64,000 nucleotides of DNA from Haematococcus lacustris (GCA_030144725.1 JASKMD010000014.1:6523450-6587449); one strand, 5' to 3'. Positions 1-10,678 are shown, counted from the stretch's first letter. The notes: a model not told the origin generated them from the letters alone. Made by a program: numbers and translations.

Positions 1-691
1 CACAGCAGGCAGGTGCACAAGCTGAAGGCTGCTCCGCAATGTTGAGGTTGCGTTAAAACTGCGGATGAGGGACATCTGCCGTTATCTCCTCAGGATTGTT
101 GCCTGTGGACCGATACGGCAGAGCACTCTCCTCCCAGTCGCCGCCGAAGTTACAGCTATCAGTCCTCTATCCTGCCCAGGACTTCTTCCTGTTTATCCAC
201 TAGCTGCTGCTTTGTCGATGCTGATGCTACGTTTTGCAGCCTAGACACGCTGAGCATCGCGCAGCCACTCGCCACCCCCATACTCGCCAAGCTGGAAAAC
301 AGTCACACCTCGCCTGTGACCTCGCCTCGCCTCGCTGGGCCTGGCGGCGAGGCAGGCTTGGCGAGGCGGCGAGGTTCCATGCACGCAATATTTGTGGCAT
401 GGGCATCTCGACCTCGCCTCGCCATTGAAATCGCGCGAGGCGAGGTAGGGTGGTTGAAGGCGGTTAGAGGGACATGGAGACCTCGCCGCCTCGCCTCGCC
501 GCCTCGCCTCGAAAAAGCACCCCATGCACCTCGCCTCGCCTCGCCTCGCCATTGAAATCGCGCTGTGAAAGTGCCAATGTGAGGCGATTACGGTTGCGAG
601 CATGCATGCAACTTTACGTCGAGGTATCTTGGCAACGGCTCCAATCCCACGCCATATTACACGTTCCACGGGCTCAACTGCATTCGCGCAG
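1..691. other. Upstream/intronic region with CGAGG-type GC minisatellite
   Basis: No exon could be supported here. From about 300 to 560 the DNA is a degenerate minisatellite of CTCGC/GGCGAGG words. It appears in both orientations, so 410-445 can fold as a hairpin (ACCTCGCCTCG paired with CGAGGCGAGGT). The phrase CCTCGCCATTGAAATCGCG occurs twice (about 416 and 536). If the HPt exon at 692 is an internal or last exon, this stretch is part of its preceding intron. Confidence 0.5.
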
Positions 692-988
692 GATTCCAGT
701 GCGAAGATTGACAAGATCGCGGCCATGCTGACGACTGTCGCGGAGCCTGATTTTAACGAGCTAGACCAGCTTGTGCACCAATTCAAAGGCAGCAGCGCTA
801 GCCTTGGGGCGCAGACTATCGCTTTCCTGTGTGTCAAGCTGAGAGAACGGTGTCAGTCGTGCTGCCGCTCCGGTTGCGTGCTGCTACTGTCCCAAATACA
901 GCAGGCATTCGAGGTGCTGAAGGAGCGGCTATCAGTCTTCATACAGCTAGAAGCACAACTCAAGTCCATGGCTGCCATGCAGACATAG
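692..988 (+). CDS. Histidine phosphotransfer (HPt) protein, AHP-like, C-terminal exon (partial)
   Basis: This exon encodes a phosphorelay intermediate of the plant AHP type, which shuttles phosphate between hybrid histidine kinases and response regulators. The diagnostic motif LVHQFKGSSASLGAQ surrounds the phospho-accepting His (codon 776-778). The flanking helices EPDFNELDQ and the Cys-rich LCVKLRERCQ...QIQQAFEVLKERL follow the order of the four-helix HPt bundle. I start the exon at 692 because CATTCGCGCAG|GAT is a good acceptor and sequence before it no longer resembles the family. The frame stops at TAG 986-988. The N-terminal helix (LQxLQDE...F type in AHPs) was not found in 1-691, so the gene probably begins before the window. 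No intron is needed within the exon. Family call is confident; whether it is active is unknown. Confidence 0.8.
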   Translation, partial: DSSAKIDKIAAMLTTVAEPDFNELDQLVHQFKGSSASLGAQTIAFLCVKLRERCQSCCRSGCVLLLSQIQQAFEVLKERLSVFIQLEAQLKSMAAMQT

Positions 989-1722
989 GCTGCCATATGA
1001 GCAGAGGGGTGCATGCTTGCACTGGGAGGGGGGTAGGGGGTAGGGGGATGCAGGCCTTGGCATACTTTGGCAAAACTGACAAGCAGGCATCCTTGATATG
1101 CATTCAGGTGGGGCAGCATGGGGCTGCTTATTCACTGCTGGGGTGTTGCCTGCACGAGCAAATTGAGCCAAAACCCAGCCTGCAGCACCAGCACTTGGCG
1201 CCACATGACTTCCCTTCAACTCGGTTGTAGACGCGCCAATTAGATATGTGAAGGATGGCGAGGATCAGAAAGAAATGGGTTTGAGAGAGATTGCTCCTGA
1301 CTTACCTTCCATCAAATGTAGGGGACACTGTCTTGTCTTCTGCTGCAGGCATGTGATGGCCAGCTGTGTGCAGTAGGCAGCAGCAGCAGCAGCAGGCATT
1401 GTGTATGGACTTGAGTGTTTGCTCACACCTGCACCTCAGGCAATGTCCAGTGGTACCTCAGGCAATGTCCAGTGTCAGGCAATGTCCAGTGGTGCCTCAT
1501 TGGTGATGCCCCATGTCATAACACCGAACACCCTGTGTTGTTGCATTCCCAGGTCACTTCAAGACCTCCTCTGCATGCTGATAGTATGTGTGAACTTGGG
1601 TGTTAGTCATAGCCGGCATCGTCTTCGGCTTCCTCGCACCAGCGGCGACATCCCATGTCCATGCTGACAAGCCAACAAAAACCTGAACAAGCATGCAGAC
1701 CCTAATGCAAGGAGCATATGAG
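989..1722. other. Downstream region of HPt gene, no gene seen
   Basis: It contains short CAG runs (about 1379-1396) and a small direct repeat of CAATGTCCAGTG (1440-1490). No conserved reading frame was recognised. Confidence 0.4.
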
Positions 1723-1840
1723 TAGGGTGCGGTTCCTCCGCTTAATATTAACTTAATAGCTTAATTAAATTAAGGCCGGTCGTGTTAAGCCCCTTAAGTG
1801 TATTAAGTGGCTTCTTTTTGACCCACACTGCTATGAGTGC
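1723..1840 (+). repeat. 118-bp AT-rich repeat with hAT-like end TAGGGTGCGGTTCC (inverted partner at 9295-9412)
   Basis: It begins TAGGGTGCGGTTCCTCCGC and runs through TTAATATTAACTTAATAGC to CTATGAGTGC. The reverse complement is found at 9295-9412 with only a few differences. The two copies are about 7.5 kb apart and inverted. A TAGGG terminus is common in hAT elements, but the 8 bp outside the two copies (CATATGAG and TATTTAAT) differ, so they need not be the two ends of one element. A related, diverged sequence lies at about 2340-2400. Confidence 0.6.
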
Positions 1841-2739
1841 AGCTGTGCGACCCCAGCGCACGGGTCGCAAACGTAATCGCCTCACATTGGCACTTTCAGC
1901 CGGCAGGCACGCGGGCAGGCAGCAACATATGCCAACAAGCCGTAGTGGCTCCGGAACAGCTTACAGCAAAACGGCTATGACTGGGTCGCTGGGACCCGGC
2001 CCCGCAGTGGACCGCGACCAAGTTGCACGAAGACGCGATTTGGTTGGTGTTGCATCTGCGTACCCAGCAAAGGCCAATGGTGTGGTTCTTTAGCACAAAC
2101 GATGCGAGTTGAGCAAAGTTGCTCTCTAGTAGTGCACAAATGGTAATACGGCGAGCAAACACTAAATGGTTGTGTGCTTGTGCGTGTAGTGAGGAATAGC
2201 TATCGCGTACCCAGTAAAGGGGTCGATGCACTTTTTAGGCAGGACCACGCCGCGGGCCCGCAGTGGGGTTACATCAAGCAAGGGGTAGAGCCACGAAGGG
2301 TAGAGCGAGAGGGTTAGAAAAAGAGAGTTACCAGCGCTGAATATTAAGTGGCAGTAAGCCACCTAATACTTAATATGACGCTTAATTAAACTTATTTAGT
2401 TCCGTTTTCATGCGTTATAATAGTTAATAGCCTGCTGTTTAAGAGACTTAGTTCCAACGCCGCAGACCTATTATGCTCTTAAAAACCCCTATTACGCTCC
2501 TAAAAACGCCGGGACGCGGACCTTTTTAAGAAAAGCGCATGCAAAAGGACATGCAACATGCAACTCCATAAGGTCCATGAAAACACCAACGCACACAATA
2601 ACACATCTCATTTTAACAAATCAACCCCAAACGTGTCTCGTTAGTCCCTCTTGGGCAACATGCTCGGCTGCACCACTTGGATCTTCATCTAGTGAGGAAC
2701 ATTTACACCTGTCATCAATTGGGCCATTGGATCGGCCGT
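1841..2739. other. AT-rich spacer, no gene seen
   Basis: Composition changes to AT-rich around 2340-2450 (TTAATATGACGCTTAATTAA). Short open frames here have no recognisable domain. Confidence 0.35.
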
Positions 2740-3215
2740 ACGCAAGCCACGCTGGTGTGGGGCAGCAGCAAGCAAGATGTGGGGCAGCGGTGTGAGGAGT
2801 GTTGGGCAACAGGGCTATGGGGAAGCAGCAGGCAGGTGGTGGGGCAGCAATGGGCAGGAAATGGAGCAACAACGAGCAGGGTGTGGGCTAGAGTGGGCAG
2901 GGTGTGGGGCAGCAACGGGCAGGGTGTGAGGCATTAGCAGGTAGGGTGTGGGGCAGCAGCGGGCAGGGTGTGGGGCTGTAGCGGGTGGGGGCGTGGGGCA
3001 ACAAAGGGCAGGTGGTGGGCAACAAGAGGCAGGGTGTGGGGCAACAGCACGCATGGGGTGGGGCTAACGGGCAGGGGGTGTGACAGCAACGGGCAGGTGG
3101 TCTGGCAACAGAGAGCAGGGGGTGGGGCAGCAACAAGTAGGCGGTGGAACACAACAGGCAAGTGGTGGGGCAACAGAGGGTAGGGGGTGGGGCAGCAACT
3201 GGAAGGGTGTAGTGG
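2740..3215 (+). repeat. Degenerate minisatellite GTGGGGCAGCAACGGGCAGG
   Basis: About 20 diverged copies of a 20-26 bp G-rich unit of the form GTGGGGCAGCAACGGGCAGG. The open frames on both strands here (Pro/Cys-rich or Gly/Trp-rich) simply read the repeat and are not genes. Confidence 0.75.
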
Positions 3216-3870
3216 TGTGGGTACCTACAAGGAATACAAGTGAAGCATGTCTAATTCCATTGGGGCCCTCCTTCATCACAACTGCTTACCACCATGACAA
3301 GCGTCCACCAAGCGTCCACCAGGCACCGCACCCAGAAATTTCGTCGACACTTGAGAAACACGATGTTACAAGAAGTGGAATTAGCGCACGTACCTTCGGA
3401 ATGCGTACCACAGAGCAAAGCAAAACACATACGCTACAGTGTTTTTAGCTCGAGGTACTGCCTACAATAACCGGTGCCCTATTGCACCAAGCATAGACGC
3501 GGCAACTGCATTGCATCAACGTGAGGAGGGAATAGGCTTATCAGAGCATTGGGCGTCGAGCGAAGAATCATGGCCGTACGTAAGACGTACCTTCTTTAGG
3601 GGTAGCGCGAAGAGCGGTGACAACAATGCCTAAGGCTTCACCTCCGTGTAAGGCTCATCTTCGTGGTCGGCTCCCTCCTCGTCCGCGTCTTTTTCTTCGT
3701 AGGCCTCAGCTAGAAACAACGCTAGTGATGACAGCTGCGGCAAGGCGATATAGAGCAGGAGCACCCCACCACGATTCATTTCCTACTTCTCACACTGACA
3801 GAGTGATGTTTGCTGAGCGCGGCTCCGCCGCGCATCGGGCTCTAAGAACGCACAAAAACGGAACTAAATT
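3216..3870. other. Unassigned sequence, no gene seen
   Basis: Several short open frames with no recognisable motif. Nothing further supported. Confidence 0.3.
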
Positions 3871-4068
3871 AGATAGTGGAAGCGCCCGGGGCGTTTTAGT
3901 CCCCCAAAAACACTCGGCCTCGGCGCTGGAGCGTAACAGCTCTCGACCTCAGCCAGCAGCCGCGTCGCTACGCTCCGCGGCTGCTGGCTTCGGTCTCGAG
4001 CTGTTACGCTCCAGCGCCTCGGCCTCGCGTTTTTAGGGCGCCTAAAACTACCGGCGCTTCCACTATCT
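3871..4068. mobile_element. 198-bp foldback (MITE-like) element
   Basis: Near-perfect inverted repeat. The left arm starts AGATAGTGGAAGCGCC (3871) and the right arm ends GGCGCTTCCACTATCT (4068). The inner arms GGCGCTGGAGCGTAACAGCT and AGCTGTTACGCTCCAGCGCC also pair, as do AGCCAGCAGCCGCG and CGCGGCTGCTGGCT around a loop of about 11 nt. The element is almost entirely stem. No target duplication longer than 3 bp is evident. Confidence 0.7.
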
Positions 4069-4935
4069 ACTACTTAAGTAACCACTCCCTAGTTAAATAC
4101 TCTTTCCCGATGCAAAAAAACATTGTTTACTTTTTCCCGATGCAAAAGTTGCAGCAAAACACAACTTTGACAACGTGGGTGTGCCTATAAATTTTTAAGA
4201 CAGCCATTCCTTGCATGACATGTCAATCCTCCGTGGACACTTTCTGCACAGGTCACCAAGTCAAGCCACCCGATCACCAAGTCACAGCCACTGTGCAAGG
4301 GCCATCTTCGTGTTGGTCGACCTGGCGTAGCAGATTTTCGGCTGCGTCGTCGGCACTGATACCACGGACCATGAAGCGGTCCATCGCAACACCATTCACG
4401 CAGGGCAAATAATTGTTTGACCACTTCGCGATTCAGCCAAAAACCACATTGTTTACTCGTTCGCGATTTCCTTTATTTAAGCTTTGTGTATTAAAGTTTG
4501 CGTATTTTAGACTTGTGCTAAGTACTTTACTGGTCAAAGTACTACCTCAGGCACATCGTTATGCGCACCATTCATCAACTGTACTTACTACTAGTGAGGT
4601 CATTTCGGTAAATCACAACCAAACACAGCAGGCAATGGCAAGCACGTGTCGACATTTTTGCACAGAAATGTAGCGTCTTCCGGAAACATCCTAGCTGCGA
4701 TCTTGCACTCGCAGATGCATGCCACCAATAGGAGGAGCAGCCAGGAGGAATAGCTAGGAGCAGCCGCTAGGAGGCGCTTGGAGCGGCAGCCCAACCCAAC
4801 TCCATGACATGTCCATGACATGTTGGTTGTCCAGGTCCATGCCATATTGATTGCGTGCAGATGCAACATGGCATGACTCGAGGCAGCAGGTGTGTAGCGC
4901 TAGCAAGACATGTGTAGCATACTTAATGATTGCAG
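4069..4935. other. AT-rich spacer with a dispersed 60-bp repeat
   Basis: The stretch about 4480-4555 (TATTAAAGTTTGCGTATTTT, then AGACTTGTG and AAAGTACTACCTCAG) recurs at about 10830-10895. No gene recognised. Confidence 0.4.
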
Positions 4936-5890
4936 GAAAGTGATTGCCCAGCCCTGCCCCACCCCCTCTGCTGCCCTACCCCCCTGCTGCCCCACCCCCC
5001 AGCCCCCTTGCTGCCCCAACCCCCACCCCCCCTGCTGCCCCAACCCCCACGCCCCCTGCTGCCCCCTCCCAGCCCTGACCCACCCCCTCCCAGCCCTGAC
5101 CCACCCCCTCCCGGCCCAGCCCCACCCTCTCCCAGCCCTGACCTGACCTGACCTGACCTGACCTGACCTGACCTGACCTGACCTGACCTGACCTGACCTG
5201 ACCTGACCTGACCTGACCTGACCTGACCTGACCTGACCTGACCTGACCTGACCTGACCTGACCTGACCTGACCTGACCTGACCTGACCTGACCTGACCTG
5301 ACCTGACCTGACCTGACCTGACCTGACCTGACCTGACCTGACCTGACCTGACCTGACCTGACCTGACCTGACCTGACCTGCCTGCAGGTGTGTGGCAGTG
5401 CAGGCTGCAGGTGTGTTGCAGTGCATGAGCAGCAGCAGCAGGCAGCAGTGCATGTGTTACAATGCGTGAGCAGCAGCAGCAGGCTGTAGTGCATGAGCAG
5501 CAGTGCAAGGACAGCTGCAGCGGTGGATGGGCAGCAGCAGCAGGCTGTAGGTGTGTGGCAGTGCAGGCTGCAAGTGTGCTGCAGTGTATGAGCAGCAGCA
5601 TAGGCTGCAGTGCATGTGTTTTAGTGCATGAGCAGCGGTTCATGGGCAGCAGCAGCAGCAAGCTGTAGGTGTGTGGCAGTGCAGGTAGCAGCAGGCTGCA
5701 GGTGTGCTTCAGTGCATGAGCGGCAGCAGCAGGATGCAGTGCATGTGCTGCATTGCATGAGCAGCAGCAGCCGGTTGTAGGTGTGTTGCGGTGCATGAGC
5801 AGCAGCAAGAGCAGCAGGCTGTAGTGCATGAGCAGTGCATGGACAGCAGCAGCAGGCTGTAGGTGTGTGGCAGTGCAGTCTTGTAGTAGC
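4936..5890 (+). repeat. Compound minisatellite with (CCTGA)n pentamer; inverted counterpart at 7730-8665
   Basis: It has three parts. 4936-5135 is CCCTGCCCCACCCCC-type. 5136-5380 is about 49 nearly pure copies of CCTGA. 5381-5890 is a CAG-rich minisatellite of about 40-60 bp units (GCAGGCTGTAGGTGTGTGGCAGTG). Reverse-complement versions of the first and last parts occur at 8190-8665 and 7730-8190, in mirror order. The long Gln/Val/Arg/Ser-type frames are artefacts of the pentamer. Confidence 0.8.
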
Positions 5891-6079
5891 AATCAGCAAC
5901 AACATTGAGCCCATTTGAGGAGATTGTTGCATGGTACAAAAGCTTTCAAAAGGCTATCCTGTGCTTCCGTTCAGTTCCATGCCACACAACGTGATTTGTA
6001 AGCTGTGAATGGTCAAGATGTAATGAAGAAAACGGTGGTAGTCAGTAACCGTGTATCCTCCTCTCAAATGATACCTACG

Positions 6080-6680
6080 CCCCTTGTATGGAGAACACCA
6101 CCACGCGGTGATGCGCTAAGGCCGCAACCGTGGTAGCCACCTGCTACATACCCCCTTGGCATGTATGCATCAGCGTCATGCTTAGCAAGTGCAGGCCTGG
6201 CAGTGATCCACACCCAATGTGTCACAGCCAGCTGGACTACGGATGGTACCTACAGTGGAGGCTCACCAGATCCAGCCACATGCTAGGGGTGTGGTGCGCC
6301 ACATGCCCCTTGTATGGACAACACCACCACGCGGTGATGCGCTAAGGCTGCAAACCCGGTAGCCACCTGCTACATACCCCCTTTGCATGTATGCATCACG
6401 GTCATGCTTAGCAAGTGCAGGCCTGGCAGTGATCCGCACCCAATGTGTCACAGCTAGCTGGACCACGGATGGTACCTATAGTGGAGGCTCACCAGATCCA
6501 GCCACATGCTAGGGGTGTGGTGCGCCACATGCCCCTTGTATGGACAACACCACCACGCGGTGATGCGCTAATGCTGCAAACCCGGTAGCCACCTGCTACA
6601 TACCCCCTTTGCATGTATGCATTACGGTCATGCTTAGCAAGTGCAGGCCTGGCAGTGATCCACGCCCAATCCAACCATAT
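6080..6680 (+). repeat. 226-bp tandem repeat, about 2.7 copies
   Basis: Units begin CCCCTTGTATGGA at 6080, 6306 and 6532, so the period is exactly 226 bp. Each contains CACCACGCGGTGATGCGCTAA, in which CACCACGCGGTG is near-palindromic. Units differ by a few substitutions. No protein family recognised. Confidence 0.85.
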
Positions 6681-6824
6681 GCCACCATGCGGTATTACAT
6701 TGACGCTGCAACTGGCACGGTCAAGTATGCTAGGTCTATTGTAGACCTTGATAGAGTTGCAATTGCCCATCACCGGGGGAATTGTCTTACACAACCAATG
6801 TGGTGTCCATATGCGGCTACACAA

Positions 6825-7586
6825 TAGGGCGGTTCCCCCCCCCATTAGCTCATATTAGCTCCCGATCCTTGTCGCGCCTTCGTTCGCTTCCTAGCGCGAT
6901 GGCTGCGTCTGGCGGCGCTGCGACACCTGCGCACCTGGTTGATGATGCGCCGTCGGAGGCCGCCTCCTGGCCTCATGTGGCCCCAACAAGTCCCATGCAA
7001 GTCTCTCAGTACTCTCTCAATACTGCATCGTTTTCAATAGCGTTTATCACACTGGTAGCTGTAAAGCAATGCGCGTCATATGACCACCAGCGCAAGCCAT
7101 TCCAGTCTTTGCCCGCGGGCTGCCCCATGTGACCGCGAACAAATCACAGCTGCCTCATGTGACCGCGAACAAAGCCCTGCGCACTTGGACGGGGTGACAA
7201 ATGGAATGACAAATGAATGATACAGCGTTGAACATGAGCAGCTGGGAGTGGCTCAGTGCCGTAGTGACCGGTCACCCCTTTTGCATTTTTTGTTTTCATG
7301 TAGTTCAATGGAGTGTTTGTCCATTCCCAGCACCTCTTACAGCTGGCAAGGTTGCCCCCTTACAGCTGGCAAGGTTGCGGTAACAAGTTTCTTCTGTTAC
7401 ACGCAGGGCTATCTCTTGATAGACACGCAAGACAGCGTAAACTGTGCATCCGGCAGGGATTGAGCAATGTACCTCTCGATCCTCGGCTGCCCGGCCGCCA
7501 CTTTGGCTAATATTAGCTCGCAGTAGCGCTAATATGAGCTATTACGCTATTTTTGGCTCGGAGCTAATATTAGCGGACACGCCCTA
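6825..7586. mobile_element. hAT-type non-autonomous element, 762 bp, TSD CTACACAA
   Basis: The element is flanked by the exact 8-bp duplication CTACACAA (6817-6824 and 7587-7594). Its ends are inverted: TAGGGCGGTTCC on the left and GGACACGCCCTA on the right. GCTAATATTAGC palindromes lie near both ends (GCTCATATTAGC at about 6849, GCTAATATTAGC at about 7507 and 7564). An 8-bp TSD with a TAGGG terminus fits the hAT superfamily. There is no transposase; a short Ser/Ala-rich frame inside has no recognised domain. Confidence 0.8.
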
Positions 7587-7729
7587 CTACACAAGCAACG
7601 GCATGGTTCAACAACCGCAATTGCATGCCTTTATTTGCATGGAGCTACCAAGACCACCGCAGACCATGCCAGATCTATGCCTTGAAACGAGCTTGCATGC
7701 AACCAGACACACACCGCACATGTTGCTGT

Positions 7730-8665
7730 CCTTGCACTGCTGGTCATGCATTACAGCCTGTTGCTCCTGCGGCTGCTCATGCACTGCAGCACATGCAATT
7801 AAGCCTGGTGATGTTGCTGCTGCTCATGCACTGAAGCACACCTACAGCCTGCTGCTACCTGTAGCCTGCACTGCCACACACCTACAGCCTGCTGCTGCTG
7901 CCCACCCACTACTGCTGCTGCCCATCCACTGCTGCTGATGCATTACAGCATGCTGCTGCAGCTGCTCATGCATTGCAACACACCTGCAACCTGCTGCTAG
8001 CTACACTGCTACACACCTACAGCTTGCTGCTGCTGCTGTCCTTGCACTGTTGCTCATGCACTACAGCCTGCTGCTGCTGCTCACGCATTGTAACACATGC
8101 ACTGCAGCCTGCTGCTGCTGCTGCTCATGCACTGCAGCACACCTGCAGCCTGCTGCTACCTGTAGCCTGCTCTGCCACACACCTACAGGCAGGGCAGGTC
8201 TGGGCAGGTCTGGGCAGGGCAGGGCACGGAGGGGCAACGCAAGGCTGGGAGGGGGTGGGGCAGGGCTGGGCAGGGCTGGGCAGGGAGGGGAGGGGCAACG
8301 CAAGGTTGGGAGGGGGTGGGGCAGTGCTGGGCAGGGAGGGGAGGGGCAATGCAATGCAGGGAGGGGGTGGGGCAGGGCTGGGAGGGGGTGAGGCAGGGCT
8401 AGGAGGGAGTGGGGCTGGGCCGGGAGGGGGTGGGGCAGGGCTGGGAGGGGGTGGGGTGGGGCTGGGAGGGGGTGGGGCAGGGCTGGGCAGGGAGGGGAGG
8501 GGCAATGCAATGCAGGGATGGCGTGGGGCAGGGCTGGGAGGGCGTGGGGCAGGGCTGGGCAGGGCAGGGCAGGGTGGGAAGGGGCAACGCAAGGCAGGGA
8601 GGGGGGGGGGCAGGGAGGGGATGGGGTGGGGCAGGGGTGGGCTGCGGCGGCGAGGGGTGGGGCTG
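7730..8665 (-). repeat. Compound minisatellite, inverted counterpart of 4936-5890
   Basis: CTGCTGCTGC/CACACCTACAGCCTGC units (7730-8190) are followed by GGGCAGGGCTGGGAGGGGGTG units (8190-8665). Read on the minus strand this gives the same order as 4936-5890, but it lacks the long (CCTGA)n tract. All long frames here are Gly/Ala/Pro/Leu low complexity and not genes. Confidence 0.75.
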
Positions 8666-9294
8666 GACGGCATCTATTTGCAGCTTCTGCATCTGCTGCC
8701 TGTCTTCTCTTCGGCCCAGGCTGTCCATGCCGTTCAGCGGACTGGCTGCTGATGAGGCTGTTCTTCAACAGCATTCCCTACGTAGCACAGGAGAGCCAAT
8801 GTCAACGTCAGGACGACAGCCTGCGGTTACGGACTGACTGCAACGTTACCTCTAGGAGGGGGTTCATCTGGCATGGACCCGCTGACGGGCCCTGGCAATG
8901 ACCTGCGCCTACGACAGTCGAGAAGCAGGCTGTCGCTGCCACTACTACAGCCCATCCCAGCAATAGCTCCCAACACTAGCTCGACAACGTCGGGCTACAT
9001 TGGTTCTAGATAGAGCAAAACAACCTGGGCGGGCAGCAGTTTGGCAGTCGAGAAGCAGGCTGAAAATCGGAGGCTACTGTGTTCAACTGCTTGCCCGCAG
9101 CGTGCAGCTGCTGGCGCAACATGTAACAGTGGCTGTTGCCCATCCCAACACTAGCTCGACAACGTCGGGCTACATTGGCCCTAGATAGAGCAACACGACC
9201 TGGGCGGGCAGCGGTTTGGCAGTTGGGCTCCTCCACCTGACAGCGGCTACTCATTCTACCTCACAGGTGGAAGAGTTACCGGGAGACTTGATTG
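8666..9294. other. Spacer with a duplicated 80-bp segment
   Basis: CACTAGCTCGACAACGTCGG followed by GCTACATTGG and TAGATAGAGCAA occurs at about 8973 and about 9150, about 180 bp apart, each time followed by CCTGGGCGGGCAGC. No gene recognised. Confidence 0.5.
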
Positions 9295-9412
9295 GCACTC
9301 ATAGCAGTGTGGGCCAAAAAGAAGCCACTTAATACACTTAAGGAACTTAATACGACCGGCCTTAATTTAATTAAGCTATTAAGTTAATATTAAGCGGAGG
9401 AACCGCACCCTA
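9295..9412 (-). repeat. 118-bp AT-rich repeat, inverted partner of 1723-1840
   Basis: Reverse complement of 1723-1840. It ends GCGGAGGAACCGCACCCTA at 9412. Confidence 0.6.
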
Positions 9413-9588
9413 TATTTAATTATAGTATTCGAGGCCTCGCGAATCAAAAGGGAGAGTACGGTACGCAAACTTCAATGCACAAAGTTTACATATAGGAATA
9501 CACAAGTTTAAAGTCGGTTGGTGGTTATCTGCTTAGAACAGTCGTAAGTACACTGCAGTTGATGTGTCGCTGTAGAGCTTGGTAGAGG

Positions 9589-9939
9589 ATGCAGCGAAAC
9601 CGGCAGCGTAAACGTAAACGTAATGCCTCGGACATCGAAGTTGACCGCGAGCTCGAGGCTCAGCCAGAGCCAAGCCAGGCGCAGAAGAACAAAAAGGCCA
9701 GCGGTGAAGCGCGCAGGGACCGACACGACAAGAACACATGGCATGCGAAGATAGCCAAACGGCATACCGTGATGAGGGGGGTGTGCGCTGCTGGTTTAGA
9801 GGCGGGAGCGGTCGTGGCGTCCGAAGTGGTCGAGGCGCGGCTCGTCACGCAACTCGAGGCTAAATACGCACACTTAAATACCGTACTCTCCCTTTTGATT
9901 CCCTATCCCGAATCGTTTTTTGTAAACTTAGCGGCGTGA
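9589..9939 (+). CDS. Small basic protein of unknown function in the 9.4-10.9 kb segment
   Basis: A frame of 116 codons from ATG 9589. The first 12 residues are strongly basic (RNRQRKRKRN), as in a nuclear localisation signal. An acidic/Gln-rich stretch (about 16-35) and an Ala/Val helix (about 65-95) follow. The stop is overlapped by a possible splice donor (GC|GTGAGT at about 9936), so the frame may continue in another exon. I do not recognise the family. Its position inside a repeat-bounded segment suggests it belongs to a mobile element, but it could be a chance frame. Confidence 0.3.
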   Translation: MQRNRQRKRKRNASDIEVDRELEAQPEPSQAQKNKKASGEARRDRHDKNTWHAKIAKRHTVMRGVCAAGLEAGAVVASEVVEARLVTQLEAKYAHLNTVLSLLIPYPESFFVNLAA

Positions 9940-10312
9940 GTAGTGATCTGAATACGGGTAAGCTCGGCGACGTGCCAGCTGTCCGTCGCACTGTGGTTAC
10001 GATCGTAAGGCGCGGAATTTTGTGCAATCTCTCCGCACAACTATTCTGCTGCGCACACTTGCTTTTGATCCTCAAATACTGTGCACGGCCGAACCAAGGC
10101 CACTCAGTGGCCATCGCACCCACATTCGTCAAGCCAGTTTTCTCGACCTTATGCTACATACTTCTAATGTCAATCATGCATACGGCACTCTTAAGAATGG
10201 GCAGCATGACCTTACTGTCTTACTTCGTCTCGGCCTAACAGTTTCTTGTAAACGCACTTGGTCACCCCCGCCATAATCAGCGACCAAAAACACTACCAGA
10301 CCGGACATAATC

Positions 10313-10678
10313 ATGGTGGCGCCACAAAGGAAGACGGGCAAACGCGGCAAAGCCACTAAACGGATCACCATCATAGAAATTAAATACTGTGCGGACTCGA
10401 GGTGGATGGAGCAACTGGACAAGGCCCTGAACCAACACACAAAACTGGCACACACCATGCGCAAGATAGGCCACATGGTCGAGATCAGACCAATCCTACT
10501 GGGTATAGGCGGTATTACCTATGAAACACACACACGTCAACACCTCATAGCCCTTGGGGTCACTCAAACCAACGCCACAAAACTACTAAACAAGCTCACG
10601 AGACATGCAGCAGAAGCAGCCCACACCATTGCCAAAACAAGCTATAGACTTAGAGCTACTAGGAAGGGGGGGGGGTAG
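10313..10678 (+). CDS. Mobile-element-associated protein with PD-(D/E)xK-like EIKYC motif
   Basis: A 121-codon frame from ATG 10313. After a basic leader (QRKTGKRGKATKR) comes IEIKYCADSRW. This has the E-x-K pair of restriction-like nuclease folds. Helical segments then follow (LDKALNQHTKLAHTMRKIG, VEIRPILLGIGGITYETHT, LIALGVTQTNATKLLNKLTR). From memory of the pattern, similar C-terminal modules occur repeatedly in algal and plant repeat proteins of transposon or retroelement origin; no search was done. The frame ends in a poly-G run. A catalytic Asp upstream of the ExK is not evident, so this may be the C-terminal half only. It lies between inverted repeats and probably belongs to a mobile element. 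Confidence 0.45.
   Translation: MVAPQRKTGKRGKATKRITIIEIKYCADSRWMEQLDKALNQHTKLAHTMRKIGHMVEIRPILLGIGGITYETHTRQHLIALGVTQTNATKLLNKLTRHAAEAAHTIAKTSYRLRATRKGGG

Noticed and set aside
241..837. 198-codon minus-strand frame overlapping the HPt exon
   Set aside because: Antisense to a well-supported HPt domain and to the CGAGG minisatellite; no domain.
5136..5380. Telomeric (TCAGG)n as in some beetles
   Set aside because: The array is internal, surrounded by related minisatellites, and other pentamers (CCAGC, CCCCG, GGGCT) occur likewise; nothing indicates a chromosome end.
4900..5892. Long minus-strand frames (up to 330 aa) over the (CCTGA)n region
   Set aside because: They read a pentamer array and CAG-rich minisatellite in all frames; composition is Val/Arg/Ser/Gly/Gln repeats with no domain.
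1723..9412. Single 7.7-kb transposon with 118-bp TIRs
   Set aside because: The 8 bp outside the two ends differ (CATATGAG versus TATTTAAT), so there is no target duplication; kept only as an inverted-repeat architecture.
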